The notes under the pieces are model-generated. The model ran no database searches. It was not told where the DNA came from and saw only the letters and a list, made by a program, of their open reading frames with translations. A DNA stretch of 64,000 nt from Hymenobacter ruricola (GTDB taxonomy: Bacteria; Bacteroidota; Bacteroidia; Cytophagales; Hymenobacteraceae). Made by a program: the position numbers and the translations under genes. This document shows, piece by piece, positions 1 through 7,684 of the stretch (its first letter is position 1; every line of letters begins with the position of its first letter). The stretch is from positions 124,001-188,000 of the forward strand of contig NZ_JADQDM010000005.1 in the NCBI RefSeq assembly GCF_015694525.1, in the 5' to 3' direction.

Positions 1-13
1 CCGCTGCCCGCTC

Positions 14-418
14 ATGCCCGATTTTGGCCTGGAAATAACGCCCCGCCCCGACCTGCCGGCCATCGTGGCCCGCTGGCAGCGCGAAATCACCGCGCCCGAG
101 CTGCAAGCCGGCTACTTCGCCATCCTCGCCGCCGCCGATGCCCTCGGCTGCTGGCGCTGGCTGCTCGACCTGCGCCGCCGCGACGAGCTGGCCACGCCCG
201 AGCTCACGGTTTGGATGAACACGGAATTTTTCCCCAAGCTTCCGGGCCGCTACCCGGTGCCGGTGCGCATTGCGTTTCTGATTTCGCCGCTGCGGGCCCA
301 GCAGCAGCAGTCGGTCAGCTCAGTGGCCGCTCTCAGTGCCACGGCCCGCCCCGGCCAGGGCTACCTCACCGCCTTGTTTACCGAAGAAGCGGCCGCTTAC
401 CAGTGGCTGGGGCAGTAG
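14..418 (+). CDS. Hypothetical protein, 134 aa
   Basis: I do not recognise a named family. The protein is soluble, with no signal peptide or membrane segment, and has alternating helix-like and strand-like stretches. Near residues 45-58 the run LLDLRRRDELATPELTVW resembles small STAS-like or regulatory alpha/beta proteins common in Hymenobacter, but that is only an impression. The ATG at 14 is the first in the window, so the true start could lie upstream. Coding is supported by the strong GC third-position bias and the lack of a better frame. It stands alone, followed by a 340-bp gap before the sigma factor gene. Confidence 0.6.
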   Translation: MPDFGLEITPRPDLPAIVARWQREITAPELQAGYFAILAAADALGCWRWLLDLRRRDELATPELTVWMNTEFFPKLPGRYPVPVRIAFLISPLRAQQQQSVSSVAALSATARPGQGYLTALFTEEAAAYQWLGQ

Positions 419-757
419 GTCAGCAGCCGCTTGGGCGCATCGGTAACTGGCTAAGCGAGTGGGCCCGACGTCGGCGTTGAAAAAGAAAAAATATTTTTGA
501 AACTTTTTTCAGAATTTTTATAGCGCAATTCTGCGCCAGTATAGCGTAGATGAAGTTTTGAGGAAGGTTGCTCCGATAAAGCTACAGAATTTTGTCATTT
601 TTTATTTTTCACCTCTTGCGCAAGTGCATTTCATCACTCTACATTTGGAACGATTCTAGCGGGTAAAACACCCGACTCCCGGTCGCTCCCAAAAAATTTT
701 CTCGGTAACTGCATACTATGGCCTAAAGCTCTACGTTCCCTTATTCCGTAGCCCTTT
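419..757. other. Intergenic region before sigma factor gene
   Basis: This 339-bp stretch is much more AT-rich than its surroundings, with A and T runs around 481-520 and 595-610. I find no coding frame and no structured RNA. Its only recognisable element is a promoter-like pair at 616-647 pointing at the sigma factor gene, leaving a predicted leader of about 100 bases. Confidence 0.5.
616..647 (+). promoter_or_regulatory. Putative Bacteroidota promoter of the ECF sigma gene
   Basis: TTG at 616-618 and TACATTTG at 640-647 are separated by 21 bp. This matches the Bacteroidota housekeeping consensus (-33 TTTG, -7 TAnnTTTG). Transcription would begin near 653, about 105 bases before the ATG at 758. 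Confidence 0.45.
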
Positions 758-1396
758 ATGGACCTCTTGCAACCGAGCGACTCCGCGCTCATCTCGCTCT
801 ACCTGGCTGGCCAGGAATCCGCCTTCGCCATCCTGCTGGAGCGGCACCGCAGTCGTGTGTTCACGACCATTCTCCTCATCGTGCGCGACGAGGACGTGGC
901 CGAGGACCTGTTGCAGGACACCTTCATCAAGGCCATTCACACCATGAAAGGCGGGCGCTACAACGAAGAGGGCAAGTTTGCCCCCTGGATTTGCCGCATC
1001 GCCCACAACCTAGCCATCGACTCGTTCCGCCGCGGCAAGCGGACGCCCCACGTCAGCCTCAGCGACAACGACCGGCTGGCCAACACCCTCACCCTTGCCG
1101 ACGACGGCCCGGACGACCTCCTGGCCCGCGAGGAAACCCATACCCGCCTTCGGGCGTTAATCCAGGAACTGCCCGCCGCCCAAAAGGAGGTGTTGCTGAT
1201 GCGCCACTACGGCGACATGAGCTTCCAGGAAATTGCCGACGCAACCGGCGTGAGCATCAACACGGCCCTGGGCCGGATGCGCTACGCGCTGATAAACCTG
1301 CGGAAGAAAATGACCGCGAATTCCCTGCATCATTATGATTCAAACCTTACCCCATTCGACACTGCTCCAGTATGTGTACAACGAATTGCCTCCTGA
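758..1396 (+). CDS. ECF-type RNA polymerase sigma factor (sigma-70 family)
   Basis: At 212 residues this has the length of a group 4 (extracytoplasmic function) sigma factor. Region 2 spans about residues 10-95, including the core-binding motif DEDVAEDLLQDTFIKA and the -10-recognising stretch ending FRRGKR. Region 4 spans about 130-185 with the helix-turn-helix MSFQEIADATGVSINTALGR. There is no region 3. The last 25 residues or so after LRKKM look like non-conserved tail, and they overlap the start of the next gene by 62 bp in another frame. ECF factors redirect RNA polymerase in response to envelope or other stress. The stimulus cannot be read from the sequence. Confidence 0.93.
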   Translation: MDLLQPSDSALISLYLAGQESAFAILLERHRSRVFTTILLIVRDEDVAEDLLQDTFIKAIHTMKGGRYNEEGKFAPWICRIAHNLAIDSFRRGKRTPHVSLSDNDRLANTLTLADDGPDDLLAREETHTRLRALIQELPAAQKEVLLMRHYGDMSFQEIADATGVSINTALGRMRYALINLRKKMTANSLHHYDSNLTPFDTAPVCVQRIAS

Positions 1397-1565
1397 AAGG
1401 CAGCGCGAGGTAGAGGAGGCGTTGCAGCACGACCCGGAACTGGCAGCCACGTGCGCCGACCTCCTTTTGGCCCAGCGGGCACTCGACGGCGTTCGCCGCG
1501 AGCCGCGGGCCCACACCTCCGAGGCCATTTTGCGCTACTCGCGCACTTTTTTAGCCAAATCCTGA
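1335..1565 (+). CDS. Small putative anti-sigma-like protein overlapping the sigma gene
   Basis: The 76-residue product begins inside the sigma factor gene in a different frame. Residues 1-40 (LLQYVYNELPPERQREVEEA and following) resemble the cytoplasmic N-terminus of anti-sigma factors with a zinc-finger-like fold. There is no HxxxCxxC zinc motif and no membrane segment, so it would be a soluble, metal-free relative. The overlap implies translational coupling with the sigma factor. A role as its regulator is inferred from position and the short similarity only. It could also be a simple conserved tail-linked protein. Confidence 0.7.
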   Translation: MIQTLPHSTLLQYVYNELPPERQREVEEALQHDPELAATCADLLLAQRALDGVRREPRAHTSEAILRYSRTFLAKS

Positions 1566-1658
1566 GTCCGTTCAACTTTTTGTGGCAGCCGCTGCAGCCC
1601 CGCCGCTGGAGCCGCAAGCACAAGAGTTGAAGGAAACAGCTGTTTCAGCCGCCCGCAA

Positions 1659-1770
1659 TAGAACGGTCATGCGGAACGCAGGGAAGCATCTCTACCGCAC
1701 TAGTAAAACCCGAATAACCGGATTACTTGCGCGGTAAAGATGCTTCCCTGCGTTCCGCATGACCGTTCTA
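1659..1770. repeat. Intergenic inverted repeat (family A)
   Basis: Two 40-base arms (1659-1698 and 1731-1770) are reverse complements with one mismatch, around a 32-base loop. The arm core GAACGCAGGGAAGCATCT is a variant of repeats at 21480, 27649, 28345, 35355 and 39601. It lies between the small sigma-linked gene and nth, and could act as a transcript-end hairpin for both directions. It carries no ORF. Confidence 0.85.
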
Positions 1771-1798
1771 TTTTTGCCCGCTCTAGCCTCCCTTCCGC

Positions 1799-2476
1799 AT
1801 GCGCCGCGCCGACCGCTTTCAGTACTTCATCGACTACTTCACCACCAACTTCCCGGAGCCCAAAACGGAACTGGTATACGGCAACCCGTACGAGTTGATA
1901 GTGGCTGTGGTGCTCAGCGCGCAGTGCACCGACAAGCGCGTGAACCTGGTGATGCCCCCGCTGCTGGCCCAGTTTCCCACCGCCGCGCACCTGGGTGCCG
2001 CCTCGGCTGAGGAAATTCTGCCCTTCATCAGCAGCATCTCCTACCCCAACAACAAGGCCAAGCACCTGGCCGGCCTGGGCCGCATGCTCACCGAAGATTT
2101 CGGCGGCGAAGTGCCCAGCCAGCTTGATGAGTTGCAGCGCCTGCCGGGCGTGGGCCGCAAAACCGCCAACGTGGTGGCGTCCGTCATTTACAACCAGCCC
2201 ACCATGGCGGTGGATACGCACGTTTTCCGGGTATCGCACCGCATCGGCCTCGTGCCGAAAACGGCCACCACGCCACTGGCCGTTGAGAAAGGCTTGGTGA
2301 GGTATATCCCCGAAGAAGTAATTCCCAAGGCTCACCACTGGCTCATTTTGCACGGTCGCTACATCTGCGTGGCGCGCTCGCCGAAGTGCAGCATTTGCCC
2401 GCTGGCGCCCAGCTGCGCCTATTTTGAAAAGCACTTTGGGAAAGCGGCAGCTTATGTACCGATTTCCGGAAAATAG
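1799..2476 (+). CDS. nth: Endonuclease III, DNA glycosylase/AP lyase
   Basis: A bifunctional base-excision repair enzyme that removes oxidised pyrimidines and cleaves the abasic site. The helix-hairpin-helix LPGVGRKTANVV carries the catalytic Lys121, and Asp139 follows in VDTHVFRVSHR. The C-terminal iron-sulfur cluster cysteines are 190, 197, 200 and 206 in the C-X6-C-X2-C-X5-C pattern. At 225 residues it is full length. It starts 28 bp after inverted repeat 1659-1770, so it is probably transcribed on its own. A second HhH glycosylase, mutY, lies 7 kb away. Confidence 0.97.
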   Translation: MRRADRFQYFIDYFTTNFPEPKTELVYGNPYELIVAVVLSAQCTDKRVNLVMPPLLAQFPTAAHLGAASAEEILPFISSISYPNNKAKHLAGLGRMLTEDFGGEVPSQLDELQRLPGVGRKTANVVASVIYNQPTMAVDTHVFRVSHRIGLVPKTATTPLAVEKGLVRYIPEEVIPKAHHWLILHGRYICVARSPKCSICPLAPSCAYFEKHFGKAAAYVPISGK

Positions 2477-2587
2477 CTTAACTGGCCTCAATCGGTCAGT
2501 TTTGACGGCTACCACGTCGGTTTTCAGCACACAAAGTTCAATTTGCAGCACAACGGAGCACAAACCTCCTTTGCTTTAGTACAAAAT

Positions 2588-3790
2588 TTATCGAGCAGCT
2601 TTCTCCAGCATCGTTTGCACGGTTATGGCCAGTTGCTGCCGGTCAAATTGCTGCGCGGCCAGACGGTGGCCTTGCTCACCAGCATAAGCCAGTGCCCCGG
2701 GCTGCGCTAGCACCTCGCGTAGCTTCGCAGCCAGTGCGTCGGCATTGCCAGCGGGCACATACCAACCGCAGCGGTGTTGCTCCACCAGCGCTTTGGTCCA
2801 GCCCCGGTTGGTGACGATAACCGGCGTGCCCACGGCCAGCGAATCGTACAGCTTGGCGGGCGAATTGGCATCCAGCACCGGCAAATCGAGAAACGACACC
2901 ACCGAAATTTCAGCCAGCGCAAACCAGCTGAAAACCTGATGCCGCGCCTGCCCGCCCACCAAGCGAATATGCGCTGGCCAACGCCGCGCCGCCGCCGCAA
3001 TCAGCGGCTCATGAAACCCGTGGCCCAGAAACAGCCACACCACCTCGCCGCCTTGTTCAGCCATGGCTTCGGCCGCCGCTACCAGCGTGGGAATGTCATT
3101 GGCGCGGCCAAAAGTCCCGGCGTACAGAATCACCTGCTTGCCCACCAGCCCCTGCCGCCGCCGTAGCTCCTCAACCGCTGCCGGCGTGGCCCGGGCCGCC
3201 AAATCCAGGTCCGTCCCGTTGAGCACCGTCGCCACTTTCCCGGGCGCGATGCCCAAATCAGTCACGTACCGCGTCATATCTGGCGAGAGCGGCAGCACCC
3301 GTTGGGCACTTTGGTACAGCCGTTTTTCCAGCCGAAAAAGCTGCTGTCGGGCCAGCGCAGTGGGCACTGCACCCATGGCAATGGGAAACGACGGCCACAA
3401 ATCCTGTACCTCAAACACCCACGGTACCCGCCGCCACCGCGCCACCTGCGCCGCCGCCCAGGCCGCCGTCAGCGGCGTACTGATGCCCCAAATCACGTCC
3501 GGCTGGTCGATGCGCAGCCCTTCGCGCACGGCCCAGGCCGCGTATTGGGCAAAAGCCAGGGCACGCCGGGCCGGGCCCATTTTGTTGTCGTAAGGAATGC
3601 GGGCTTCGCGGATTTCCACGCCGGCCGGCACCCACGGAAACTCATGGGTGAGCTGCTGGCCTTTCCAGGCGGGCGTAGTCAGCAGCGTTACCCGGTGCGT
3701 TTTGGCAATATGCGCCAGCAGCGTGTAGTGCCGGCTGGTGGCCGGGCAGTCGGGACTGGTGTGGTACTGGCTGAAAACGGCAATATGCAT
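2588..3790 (-). CDS. Glycosyltransferase family 4 (WcaI-like)
   Basis: The 400-residue GT-B protein starts MHIAVFSQYHTSPDCPATSR, typical of the N-terminal nucleotide-like fold of GT4 enzymes that act on polysaccharide. The C-terminal donor-binding half includes LYAGTFGRANDIPTLVAAAE near residue 225 and the SPAKLYDSLAVGTPVIVTN loop near residue 310, where family 4 enzymes hold the nucleotide-sugar. It has no membrane segment, so it is cytoplasmic or peripheral. It lies 78 bp downstream of gldB on the same strand and could be co-transcribed, but no other polysaccharide genes are nearby. The sugar and acceptor are not predictable. Confidence 0.9.
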   Translation of the reverse strand: MHIAVFSQYHTSPDCPATSRHYTLLAHIAKTHRVTLLTTPAWKGQQLTHEFPWVPAGVEIREARIPYDNKMGPARRALAFAQYAAWAVREGLRIDQPDVIWGISTPLTAAWAAAQVARWRRVPWVFEVQDLWPSFPIAMGAVPTALARQQLFRLEKRLYQSAQRVLPLSPDMTRYVTDLGIAPGKVATVLNGTDLDLAARATPAAVEELRRRQGLVGKQVILYAGTFGRANDIPTLVAAAEAMAEQGGEVVWLFLGHGFHEPLIAAAARRWPAHIRLVGGQARHQVFSWFALAEISVVSFLDLPVLDANSPAKLYDSLAVGTPVIVTNRGWTKALVEQHRCGWYVPAGNADALAAKLREVLAQPGALAYAGEQGHRLAAQQFDRQQLAITVQTMLEKAAR

Positions 3791-3868
3791 GAGTATGACG
3801 AGGGGCCATCATCCTTCGCTGCGCGGACGCCAGATGAGGATGACAGCTGGGGCATTACTGGATTGCCG

Positions 3869-4894
3869 TTACTCGTGCATGGGCCGGTAGTGCGACTCGT
3901 TCAGGATGCGCTGGGCATTTTTTTCGGCCATCAGGCGGCCCAGGGGCACGTTGGGGTGCAGCGACATGTATTTACGCACAATTTGCAGCCCCACCCACTG
4001 GCCCACCCGGCCGGGGCAGGTTTTATCGATTTCGGGCACGTTGGGCCGCTCGCCTACGTATTTCTGCAGCAGGAAAGGCGTGGTCGAGTACAGCAGGTTT
4101 TTCTCCAGAAAATGGCCCCAAACCCGCGGTTCGTTGGCTTCCAGGCCAGCCATTTCGCGCCGGGTGTAGCCCATGAGCAGCGAATCGGGGGTGCAGGGCA
4201 GCATCTGGCTGGCGAAGTAGAGGGCCTTGCCTTCGTGCACCATGGCGTCGAGCATGGTGTTGGCGGTCAGCTCGTGGCGGTTGTATTTACTCGACACGTT
4301 GTGCGCCAGCAGCGGCATCAGACCGGCCGGCGTGTAGCGCCGCAGCATGTACTGGGGCAGGTCGGGCCGCTTGCTGGCTTTAGGCCCCACAAACCAGTCC
4401 AAACTCATTACCAACAAGCTGTCGTTCACATAAATATCTTTCGCCAGAAAACCACTTACATAAGTATTGGCCGGGGGCACCCGAAAATCAGGAAAGTAGT
4501 AGTGCACCCGCCGGAATACCTCGCTCAAGTCGTGCCGCAGGGCCGCGCTGTCTGGAAATGCTGCGGCCGTTTCGCGCCCCAGCTGCTGCAAGGCGGCATT
4601 GGTGGCCAGCTGCGTCAAACTGCTTTCCAGCTCCTTTCCGTTGGCCGGCTGGCGCTGCAGGTAGTACCGCGCAAAGGCCGGATGCGCCGCCATAAACTGC
4701 TGGGCATCCGCGGGCGCCTTGATAGCAAAAAATGCCTGTTCGAGGCGCTGCACCTTCACAGGCACCGTCGGCGCATCGGCCGCTGCGTCGACCCGGCAGC
4801 TTTCCGCCGGGCCCTTTTTGCAGGCGGCAAGGCCCAGGCTTCCTACTAAAAACAGGGGCAGCCAGCGCCGCCAGGCAAAATTATTCGTATCCAC
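3869..4894 (-). CDS. gldB: Gliding motility lipoprotein GldB
   Basis: The 341-residue protein has a lipoprotein signal ending LVGSLGLAAC, with Cys25 as the lipidated residue. The body contains the GldB features: LEQAFFAIKAPADAQQFMA early on, then HEGKALYFASQMLP, EPRVWGHFLEKNLLYST and VGQWVGLQIVRKYM in the second half. The HE pair is reminiscent of zinc-peptidase-like folds, though no metal activity is established. In Flavobacterium GldB is required for gliding and for normal T9SS function. It supports the view that the cell glides or at least uses T9SS, as do the sorting tails of the proteins at 16102 and 19815. gldD is 6 kb away. Confidence 0.9.
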   Translation of the reverse strand: MDTNNFAWRRWLPLFLVGSLGLAACKKGPAESCRVDAAADAPTVPVKVQRLEQAFFAIKAPADAQQFMAAHPAFARYYLQRQPANGKELESSLTQLATNAALQQLGRETAAAFPDSAALRHDLSEVFRRVHYYFPDFRVPPANTYVSGFLAKDIYVNDSLLVMSLDWFVGPKASKRPDLPQYMLRRYTPAGLMPLLAHNVSSKYNRHELTANTMLDAMVHEGKALYFASQMLPCTPDSLLMGYTRREMAGLEANEPRVWGHFLEKNLLYSTTPFLLQKYVGERPNVPEIDKTCPGRVGQWVGLQIVRKYMSLHPNVPLGRLMAEKNAQRILNESHYRPMHE

Positions 4895-4973
4895 GCTCGT
4901 TACTTTGGAGTAAAATTAGCCAAAAACCTACCGGCAGTCGGTAGTTTCCATCAGAGTAGCCGTATCTGTACGC

Positions 4974-5651
4974 ATGAAAAAAATAGTACTCGCCGCACTG
5001 GCCCTCTTTGCCTCCGTTGGCACGGCCTCCGCCCAGGTCGAAATCGGCCTTAAAGTCTCGCCATCCATCACCAGCCTGCGGGCCGAATCTACCTCGGCCA
5101 ACTCTTTCAAGAGCGACGGCAGCCAGCTCGGTTTCGGCGGGGGCCTGGTAGTCGATTATTTCTTTGGCGAAAACTACGCCTTCAGCACCGGCCTGTGGCT
5201 CACCGGCAAAGGCGGCACCATTTCCTACACGGACATTTCCGGCAACACGCCGCTGGCGGTAAAGCCCAAAATCAGCACCCAATACCTGGAGCTGCCGGTT
5301 ACCATCAAGCTTTTCACCAACGAAATTGCCCCCGCCACGCGCCTGTATTTCCAGGTTGGCCCCACGCTGAACGTGCCCATTGGCACGCGCATCAACGGCG
5401 ACAAGTTTTTCACCGACCCCGCTACCGGCAAAGAAAACAAGGCCAGCGAATACATCTACTTCATCGATGCCGACATCATGGCCGGCGCCGGGGTCGAATA
5501 CCAGTTAGGCAAAAGCACGAAGCTTTTCGCCGGCCTCAGCTACCACCGCGGCTTAGTCGACATCGACCACTACTTTGAGAGCAACCGGGGCTTCAAGGAC
5601 GTCACCATCAAAAACAGCTCCTTCGGCCTCGACGTGGGCATCAAGTTTTAA
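4974..5651 (+). CDS. Outer-membrane beta-barrel protein (porin/PorT-like)
   Basis: The protein is 225 residues with a cleavable signal (MKKIVLAALALFASVGTASA, cut before QVEIGLKVSP). The rest is alternating amphipathic strands ending in a C-terminal aromatic strand (SSFGLDVGIKF), the pattern of an eight-stranded barrel of the PorT/OMP_b-brl_2 type. The surface loop near residues 135-155 is charged. It is transcribed divergently from gldB and followed by a strong terminator. Specific function is unknown. A T9SS PorT role is possible but not supported beyond general fold. Confidence 0.85.
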   Translation: MKKIVLAALALFASVGTASAQVEIGLKVSPSITSLRAESTSANSFKSDGSQLGFGGGLVVDYFFGENYAFSTGLWLTGKGGTISYTDISGNTPLAVKPKISTQYLELPVTIKLFTNEIAPATRLYFQVGPTLNVPIGTRINGDKFFTDPATGKENKASEYIYFIDADIMAGAGVEYQLGKSTKLFAGLSYHRGLVDIDHYFESNRGFKDVTIKNSSFGLDVGIKF

Positions 5652-5667
5652 CGCTGCATTACCCAGC

Positions 5668-5704
5668 AAAAAGCCCCAGCCTCCGGAGAAGCTGGGGCTT
5701 TTTT
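5668..5704 (+). terminator. Rho-independent terminator
   Basis: A GC-rich stem (AAGCCCCAGC at 5671-5680 pairing with GCTGGGGCTT at 5691-5700) is followed by T residues. It lies 17 bp after the barrel gene stop and is near-symmetric, with an A run on the other side, so it could also serve the convergent RNase G gene. Confidence 0.85.
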
Positions 5705-5737
5705 GGTTGTCTCAAGCTGTTTGCAAACCGGCCAAAG

Positions 5738-7345
5738 CTAGTCCACAATTTCCACCTCGCGGTCCTGCAAACGGCTCATGGCGGCGGCCGACGAACGCAG
5801 CTGGATTTCCTCGCCCCGCTCGTCCTCGATGCGGTAGTCGGTGAGGCCCAGGCTGCTGTCTTTCACCACCTTCACCCATTTGTAGTACTTGAGGTACCAC
5901 TTCATCTGACGCGAAACCAGCCCTTTGGTGTAGTACGCGTGCAGGAACGGGTGCACCGACAGCGTAATGCCCGACTGGTTCTGGTTCACCAGCAGGTCGT
6001 CGATGCTGTTGTCGATGTCGTCCGTAACCTGGATGGAGGCCGAAATCTTGCCTGTGCCGCCGCAGGTGGGGCACACCTCGCCGGTCACGATGTTTTCGGC
6101 CGGCCGCACGCGCTGCCGCGTGATTTGCAGCAGGCCAAACTTGGTGATGGGCAGCACCGTGAACTTGGCCTTGTCGTGCTTCATCACGTCGCGCACGGCG
6201 TCTTCCACCTTCTTGCGGCTTTCCGCCGACCGCATGTCGATGAAGTCGACCACGATGATGCCGCCCATGTCGCGCAGGCGCAACTGCCGGGCCACCTCTT
6301 TGGCCGCCAGCATGTTAATCATCAGCGCGGTCGCCTCCTGGTCGTTCTCCTGATTGCTCTTGCTGCCCGAGTTCACGTCGATGACGTGTAGGGCCTCGGT
6401 GTGCTCAATCACGAGGTAGCCGCCGCCGGGCACGGTTACCGTCTTACCAAACAACGTTTTGAGCTGTTTCTCGATGCCGGTTTGCTCGAATATTTTGATT
6501 TTCGAGTTGTGCAGCTTCAGCAGGCCGAGCTTGTCGGGCGCGATTTTCTGGATATAGTCGCGCATCTCCTCGTACATGGCCGGCGCGTCGACCATGATGC
6601 TGTCGAAGGACTCGTTCAGCATGTCGCGGAGCATGGAAGAGGTGCGGCCGAGCTCGCCCAGCACCTTATCATTGGGCTTGGCAGTGCGCAGCGTGGTGTA
6701 CATCTGCTCCCACTTGGCCACCATGTCCTGCATGTCCTTGTCCAGTTCGGCCACTTCACGCCCCTCCGCCACCGTGCGGATGATGACGCCGAAGTTCTCC
6801 GGCTTAATACTGGCAATGAGCCGTTTGAGACGGTCGCGCTCGGCCTTGCTCACTATCTTTTTACTCACGCTGATGGTGTTCGAAAACGGCATCAGCACGA
6901 GATAACGCCCGGCCATCGAAATGTCGGTGCTCACGCGGGGGCCTTTGGTCGAAATCGGCTCCTTGATGATTTGGACGACGATTTGCTGCCCTTTCTTAAA
7001 TACGCTTTCGGCCTTGCCCACTTTGTCCAGCGGGGGCTCAAACGTGAATTTTTCCAGCCCGGCGCTAGGCGCCCGGCCGCTCTGGACGGTGCGCGCCCAC
7101 TTCGTGAAGGAGTTGTACTGCTCGCCGAGGTCGCCGTAGTGCAAAAACGCGTCTTTTTCGTAGCCGATGTCTACGAAAGCAGCGTTCAGGCCGGGCATCA
7201 CCTTTTTCACGGTGCCCAGGAAGATATCGCCAACCGAATAGTTGGTGTCGTTGCGGTCGAAATGGTATTCAATCAGCCGCTTGTCTTGCAGCAACGCAAT
7301 CCGCTCGCCTTCCTGAGTAGAATTAATGACTAATTCATTACTCAA
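5738..7345 (-). CDS. rng: Ribonuclease E/G family endoribonuclease
   Basis: The protein is 535 residues, the short RNase G form without the long degradosome scaffold of RNase E. An S1-like RNA-binding domain occupies roughly residues 40-130 (GDIFLGTVKKVMPGLNAAFV and the ALHVIDVNSGS-type catalytic core further on). The Mg-binding acidic residues lie in IHVIDVNSGSK-like and GGIIVVDFIDM segments, and the zinc link is VCPTCGGTGK near residue 430. It cleaves single-stranded RNA and matures 16S rRNA 5' ends. It is divergent in sequence order from neighbours only by its own upstream hairpin at 7411-7441. Confidence 0.95.
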   Translation of the reverse strand: MSNELVINSTQEGERIALLQDKRLIEYHFDRNDTNYSVGDIFLGTVKKVMPGLNAAFVDIGYEKDAFLHYGDLGEQYNSFTKWARTVQSGRAPSAGLEKFTFEPPLDKVGKAESVFKKGQQIVVQIIKEPISTKGPRVSTDISMAGRYLVLMPFSNTISVSKKIVSKAERDRLKRLIASIKPENFGVIIRTVAEGREVAELDKDMQDMVAKWEQMYTTLRTAKPNDKVLGELGRTSSMLRDMLNESFDSIMVDAPAMYEEMRDYIQKIAPDKLGLLKLHNSKIKIFEQTGIEKQLKTLFGKTVTVPGGGYLVIEHTEALHVIDVNSGSKSNQENDQEATALMINMLAAKEVARQLRLRDMGGIIVVDFIDMRSAESRKKVEDAVRDVMKHDKAKFTVLPITKFGLLQITRQRVRPAENIVTGEVCPTCGGTGKISASIQVTDDIDNSIDDLLVNQNQSGITLSVHPFLHAYYTKGLVSRQMKWYLKYYKWVKVVKDSSLGLTDYRIEDERGEEIQLRSSAAAMSRLQDREVEIVD

Positions 7346-7410
7346 AGCCTTGGTTTAGTTAAAGTAACCCGCCGACGATGCCGCCAAACCCCTACCCCGA
7401 AACCGGCAAA

Positions 7411-7441
7411 GGGAAGCCAGAACCATAAGTTCTGGCTTCCC
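7411..7441 (-). terminator. Hairpin between the small ribosomal-type gene and rng
   Basis: Perfect 13-base arms (GGGAAGCCAGAAC at 7411-7423 and its complement at 7429-7441) enclose a 5-base loop. On the minus strand the stem is followed by a short TTT. It probably ends or attenuates the TPR/bS22-like transcript before rng. The short T run makes full termination uncertain. Confidence 0.55.
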
Positions 7442-7556
7442 TCGCGAGCCACGGGAAAAGCACCTGCGCGGCCTCCGTCGGAGGCTACGTGAGAGATAGA
7501 CGGCTGGCTCCTTTCCCGTTAGGAAAACTGCCGGCCGCCGCTACGCCCCGTGAGGC

Positions 7557-7646
7557 TTACTTCTTCTTGTGGCGGTTCTTGCGCAGGCGCTTCTTGCGCT
7601 TGTGGGTGGCAATCTTATGACGCTTTCTTTTTTTACCGCAGGGCAT
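7557..7646 (-). CDS. AURKAIP1/COX24-domain mini protein (bS22-like)
   Basis: The 29-codon frame reads MPCGKKRKRHKIATHKRKKR and continues LRKNRHKKK to a TAA stop. It is almost entirely Lys, Arg and His. It matches the short AURKAIP1/COX24-type proteins of Bacteroidota, the family that contains the small-subunit ribosomal protein bS22 of mycobacteria. It very probably sits in the 30S ribosome, contacting rRNA. The ATG at 7646 lies 39 bp after the TPR gene stop on the same strand, so the two may be one transcript. It is shorter than most automated cut-offs and easily missed. Confidence 0.88.
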   Translation of the reverse strand: MPCGKKRKRHKIATHKRKKRLRKNRHKKK

Positions 7647-7684
7647 GATGCTTGGGGTTAAGTTGGTGATTGTTTGTGTGGTAT

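Noticed and set aside
1769..1776. TATTTTTG before nth as a promoter
   Set aside because: It fits TAnnTTTG but has no -33 TTG at proper spacing and lies in the end of an inverted repeat.
3791..3868. A family A repeat between gldB and the glycosyltransferase
   Set aside because: Only a single-arm-like stretch (CATCCTTCGCTGCGC) with weak symmetry; not enough to call a full repeat.
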